A stretch of DNA of 41,831 bases from Rhodothermales bacterium. Its GTDB lineage: Bacteria; Bacteroidota; Rhodothermia; Rhodothermales; ISCAR-4553. The notes under the pieces were generated by a model. The model worked only from the letters and a program-made list of their open reading frames with translations, ran no database searches and was not told the origin of the DNA. The position numbers were made by a program, and so were the translations under genes. The DNA lies in contig JALSSK010000381.1 in NCBI GenBank assembly GCA_026984335.1, forward strand, positions 1 to 41,831, given 5' to 3'. This document shows positions 36,827 through 41,831 of this stretch, in pieces (the first letter of the stretch is position 1; each line of letters starts with the position of its first letter).

Positions 36827-38131
36827 TTATTTGCGTTTGAAAACGATGGTTAACGGGACGCCGGTGAAGCCGAATGCGGCGCGGAGCCGGTTTTCGAGAT
36901 AGCGCCGGTAGGGCTCCCGGATGCCCTGGGGATAGTTGCAGAAGAAGCTGAACACCGGCGGATCGACGCGCACCTGGGTGGCATATTTGATCTTGACGTA
37001 CTGGTTGCGATACGTCGGCGGGTGGTGGCGGGCGATGGCGGTCCGGATCACCTCGTTGAGCTCGCTCGTGGGGATGCGCCGCTTGCGCTCCTGCGCCACT
37101 GCGAGGACCGTGTCGAGCAGTTTGAAGATGCGCTGTTTGGTGACGGCCGAGATGGTGATGACGGGGACGTAGTCGAGCGTTTTGAGCCGCTCGTGGACCA
37201 GCTTCTCGAACTGCCGCGCCGTGTGCGTGTCTTTCTCGATGAGATCCCATTTGTTGATGGCGACGACGAGGCCTTTCTTCATCTGTTCGGCCTCCCGCAG
37301 CACGCGGATGTCCTGGGCCTCGAGGCCCTGTGTGGCGTCGAGCAGGAGCACGGCGACGTCGCAGCTCTGGATGGCGCGTTCGGTGCGGAGGTGCGCGTAA
37401 AACTCGACGTTCTCCCGGATGCGCTTGCGCTTGCGCAACCCCGCCGTATCGACGAGGACGATCTCTTCCCCCTGATATTTGAAGGCGGCATCGACGGCAT
37501 CGCGCGTGGTGCCGCCGATCTCGGTGACGATGGACCGGTCGCGCCCGAGCAGCGCGTTCGTCAGCGACGACTTGCCGACGTTGGGCCGCCCGATGAGCGC
37601 GATGCGGACGCGGTCGTCGTCTTCCTCGACCTTTTCCTCCGGCGGAAGGGCCGTCACGACGGCGTCGAGCAGGTCGCCGGTGCCGGAGCCGTTGATGGAG
37701 CTGACGGGGTAGACCTCGCCGAGGCCGAGTTGATAGAAGACGGCGGCTTCCCACCGCCTCCGGTCGTTGTCGGCCTTGTTGGCGAGCACGAGCACGGGCT
37801 TGTCGGATTTGCGGAGGAGCGCGGCCATCTCCTCATCGAGGTCGGTGACGCCCGTGGTCACGTCGACAACGAAGAGGATGAGGTCGGCTTCTTCGAGGGC
37901 GATGTGAACCTGCTCGCGGATGGCCGCCTCGAAACGGTCCGCCGAACGCGACACGAAGCCGCCGGTGTCGACCACCTCGAAGGTGCGGCCGTTCCACACG
38001 GCTTCTCCGTACACGCGGTCGCGCGTCACGCCGGGTTCGTCGTGCACGATGGCGTGGCGGGACTCGGTGAGCCGGTTGAAGAAGGTGGATTTGCCGACGT
38101 TGGGCCGGCCTACGATAGCGACAAGCGACAT
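36827..38131 (-). CDS. der: Ribosome biogenesis GTPase Der (EngA)
   Basis: Two tandem GTPase domains: [16 protein letters not shown]...DTGG and [18 protein letters not shown]...[10 protein letters not shown]-like C-terminus. Confidence 0.97.
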   Translation of the reverse strand: MSLVAIVGRPNVGKSTFFNRLTESRHAIVHDEPGVTRDRVYGEAVWNGRTFEVVDTGGFVSRSADRFEAAIREQVHIALEEADLILFVVDVTTGVTDLDEEMAALLRKSDKPVLVLANKADNDRRRWEAAVFYQLGLGEVYPVSSINGSGTGDLLDAVVTALPPEEKVEEDDDRVRIALIGRPNVGKSSLTNALLGRDRSIVTEIGGTTRDAVDAAFKYQGEEIVLVDTAGLRKRKRIRENVEFYAHLRTERAIQSCDVAVLLLDATQGLEAQDIRVLREAEQMKKGLVVAINKWDLIEKDTHTARQFEKLVHERLKTLDYVPVITISAVTKQRIFKLLDTVLAVAQERKRRIPTSELNEVIRTAIARHHPPTYRNQYVKIKYATQVRVDPPVFSFFCNYPQGIREPYRRYLENRLRAAFGFTGVPLTIVFKRK

Positions 38132-38322
38132 ACCGGAGGAGTTTGCGTTCGTCGCACGGCGTCGCCGTACGTGCGTCCGGGGATGGGCGTCAAAAATGCC
38201 CGACCGAACCACGCAGAGGTCGGGTCAGGCACGCGAACGGGCGAAATGCGCCCGCCCTTCGTTCACGCCGGCGCGCGCGCATTTGATCCGCACAGAGGCG
38301 CAAATGCATCCAATATTCCCCG

Positions 38323-39138
38323 TCAGAGCCGTTCTTTGTGCTCGATGTACAGGGCGCGGAAGAGCATGAAGGCGGTTTCGGCGGTCTCGGTGGTGAACCA
38401 GTAGTTGACGCCCGCGCCGACGGCCGCGCCCGCGATGGGGATGGTCTGCGCGAGCTTGCGCCCGAGGAGGTTCTTGGCGATCTCGCGGGGAAACTGCCGG
38501 GTCTGATCGCGGAAAGTGCCGCTGACCCGGCCCTTGTACGCCAGCTCGTTCGCCACGGCGGCCGCGGCGACGCTCACCTCGCGGAGGGCGGCGTTCTTGG
38601 CTTCCTTCCCGCCCGAGGCGGCGACGTTGAAGATCGAGAGCACGAGCGGACGGTACTCGGGGCCGTGCATCGGAAAGCCGAAGATCGCGCCGATCTGCTG
38701 GATGAGCCGGAGGTTGATCGTGAAGAGCAACGGGATGTCGGCGGCGATGAAAGCGATGCCGCCCAGCCCCGCGCCGCCGCCCTCGACGGCGGCCATGACG
38801 GCGTGCTGCGAGAAGAGGCCGCGCGCCAGCGGGTCGAGCGTTTCGAGCGGCGCCTCGCGCAGGTCTTCGATGCGCTCGACGTCGAGGCCCTCCTGACGCG
38901 CCTTCTCGAGCAATCCGGCGGCGTCATAGGTCCATGTGGAGGCGTCGTTGAGCATCGAGAGGAGCTGCTCGACGGCGGCGCCGGCCTGATCCTCGAGGTC
39001 CGGGGAGACGATCTGCCGGACGACCCAGTCCACGGGCTGCATGGCCCAGTTGACGGCCTGCATCACGAAGGACGAGTCCCGGTGCTGCCAGCTTTCGATT
39101 TCGCGCTGGACGTCGCGTTCGTAGGGGGTAAGGCGCAT
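38323..39138 (-). CDS. EcsC-family protein
   Basis: LTPYERDVQREIESWQ...GGGAGLGGIAFIAADIPLLFTINLRLIQQIGAIFGF...IPIAGAAVGAGVNYWFT typical of EcsC family. Confidence 0.88.
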   Translation of the reverse strand: MRLTPYERDVQREIESWQHRDSSFVMQAVNWAMQPVDWVVRQIVSPDLEDQAGAAVEQLLSMLNDASTWTYDAAGLLEKARQEGLDVERIEDLREAPLETLDPLARGLFSQHAVMAAVEGGGAGLGGIAFIAADIPLLFTINLRLIQQIGAIFGFPMHGPEYRPLVLSIFNVAASGGKEAKNAALREVSVAAAAVANELAYKGRVSGTFRDQTRQFPREIAKNLLGRKLAQTIPIAGAAVGAGVNYWFTTETAETAFMLFRALYIEHKERL

Positions 39139-39213
39139 GGTCTTCGGTTCGGGGCGCGGGCTTCGCCGGATGCGCCGCAAACCCGGGGCACGAGAGGTGC
39201 GAAACGCCGTCGC

Positions 39214-40698
<1,485 letters not shown>

Positions 40699-40913
40699 AA
40701 GGCTCCGTTCGGGTTCTCGGAAGGGTGGGAGGAGAAGGCGTCTGCGAAAGCGGCGGCAAAGACGTCTCAGAATGGGATCGACCGTCACGACGAGAATCTT
40801 AAGGCAATGCGGGGGACGCAGAGGCAACGCGCTCGTCATTGACCTTCACGGCGTTTCTCGTGATATTGACGGGGACGGCTATGCGGAAAAATCCCACCGA
40901 TCCACGGAAGACG

Positions 40914-41831
40914 ATGAACACACGGCCCTTCGGCGGCGGGCGCGTCCCGCTCCGGTCCTCACGATGGATGCCCCTCGTTCTTGCGGCCATGCTCGCGGCA
41001 GGTTGTGCGGGCGGAAGCGCCGACCCCGCCGAAGAGGCGGCTTTTCGCGCGGAGCTCGCCGCCTTCCGGGAGGCCCGCCTCGACGACCTCACACAGCCCG
41101 ACGGATGGCTCACGCTCGTGGGGCTGCACTGGCTCCACGAGGGCGAAAACACCTTCGGAAGCGATCCCTCGAACGACGTCGTCTTCCCCGAAAAAGCCCC
41201 CGCGCACCTCGGCGTCTTCCTCGTGGCCGGCGCCACCGTGCGCGTGCGCATCGCGCCGGGCGTGGCGGCGCTTCACGACGGCGCGCCCGTGACGGAGCTC
41301 GCCCTGGCCACCGACGCGGAGCCGGAGCCGACCGTCCTTACCTACGGCACGCTCTCGTGGCACGTCATCCGGCGCGGCGACCGGCTCGGCGTCCGCGTCA
41401 AGGACCGCGAGAGCCCCACGCGCACCGCCTTCCACGGCATCGAGACGTTCCCGCCCGACCGCGCGTGGCGCGTGCCGGGGCGCTTCGAAGCGTACGACCC
41501 GCCGAAACCGATCCCCATCGCCGACGTGACGGGCCGCATCTTCGACGAGCCCTCGCCCGGCGCGCTCGTCTTCGAGAAAGACGGCGTCACGCACCGCCTC
41601 GACGTCATCCGCGACGGCGACGAGCCGAAATACTTCGTCATCTTCGCCGACGAGACGAACGGCCGAGAGACGTACGGCGGCGGGCGCTATCTGAAGGTGG
41701 ACGAACCCCCGCCCGGCGACGACCGCGTGGTGATCGATTTCAACCGGGCGTACAACCCGCCGTGCGCCTTCACGCCGTACGCCACGTGTCCCCTCCCCCC
41801 GCGCGGGAACCACCTCGCCCTCCGCGTCGAG
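40914..41831 (+). CDS. DUF1684-family lipoprotein, truncated by window end
   Basis: Open frame to window end (absent from ORF list because no stop): MNTRPFGGGRVPLRSSRWMPLVLAAMLAAGCAGG lipobox; LDDLTQPDGWLTLVGLHWLHEGENTFGSDPSND...DFNRAYNPPCAFTPYATCPLPPRGNHLALRVE typical of DUF1684. Alternative in-frame ATG at 40881. Confidence 0.88.
   Translation, partial: MNTRPFGGGRVPLRSSRWMPLVLAAMLAAGCAGGSADPAEEAAFRAELAAFREARLDDLTQPDGWLTLVGLHWLHEGENTFGSDPSNDVVFPEKAPAHLGVFLVAGATVRVRIAPGVAALHDGAPVTELALATDAEPEPTVLTYGTLSWHVIRRGDRLGVRVKDRESPTRTAFHGIETFPPDRAWRVPGRFEAYDPPKPIPIADVTGRIFDEPSPGALVFEKDGVTHRLDVIRDGDEPKYFVIFADETNGRETYGGGRYLKVDEPPPGDDRVVIDFNRAYNPPCAFTPYATCPLPPRGNHLALRVE

Overview
GC-rich (roughly 65%) bacterial chromosomal window that looks like Rhodothermota/Bacteroidota. 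The evidence is several type IX secretion (T9SS) C-terminal sorting domains (YPNPFNPST...LPSGLYLYRLEAGS) and a Bacteroidota-type promoter (TTG-N21-TATATTTG) before a tRNA-Ser. Most of it is single-copy housekeeping or metabolic genes: uvrB, gdh, thrC, aroE, pgeF/yfiH, holA, nuoI, der, an ECF sigma/anti-sigma pair, an NtrC-type regulator and two tRNAs. The unusual part is 23.8-32.3 kb. It holds a transmembrane Ser/Thr kinase-TPR protein, a small lipoprotein and two exported caspase-like (C14) proteases in tandem. The second protease carries an N-terminal domain that aligns without gaps to the von Hippel-Lindau (VHL) beta domain and keeps four of five hydroxyproline-pocket residues (W88, Y98, H115, W117; S111 is Thr). 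Next to it, on the opposite strand, is a soluble chemotaxis-receptor signalling domain fused to a rhodanese domain. Other points of interest are a YadA-head-like 45-bp-repeat protein paired with a mini T9SS-CTD protein, an intrinsic terminator between sigma and anti-sigma genes, and overlapping inverted repeats between der and nuoI. All domain calls are by eye; no database search was run.
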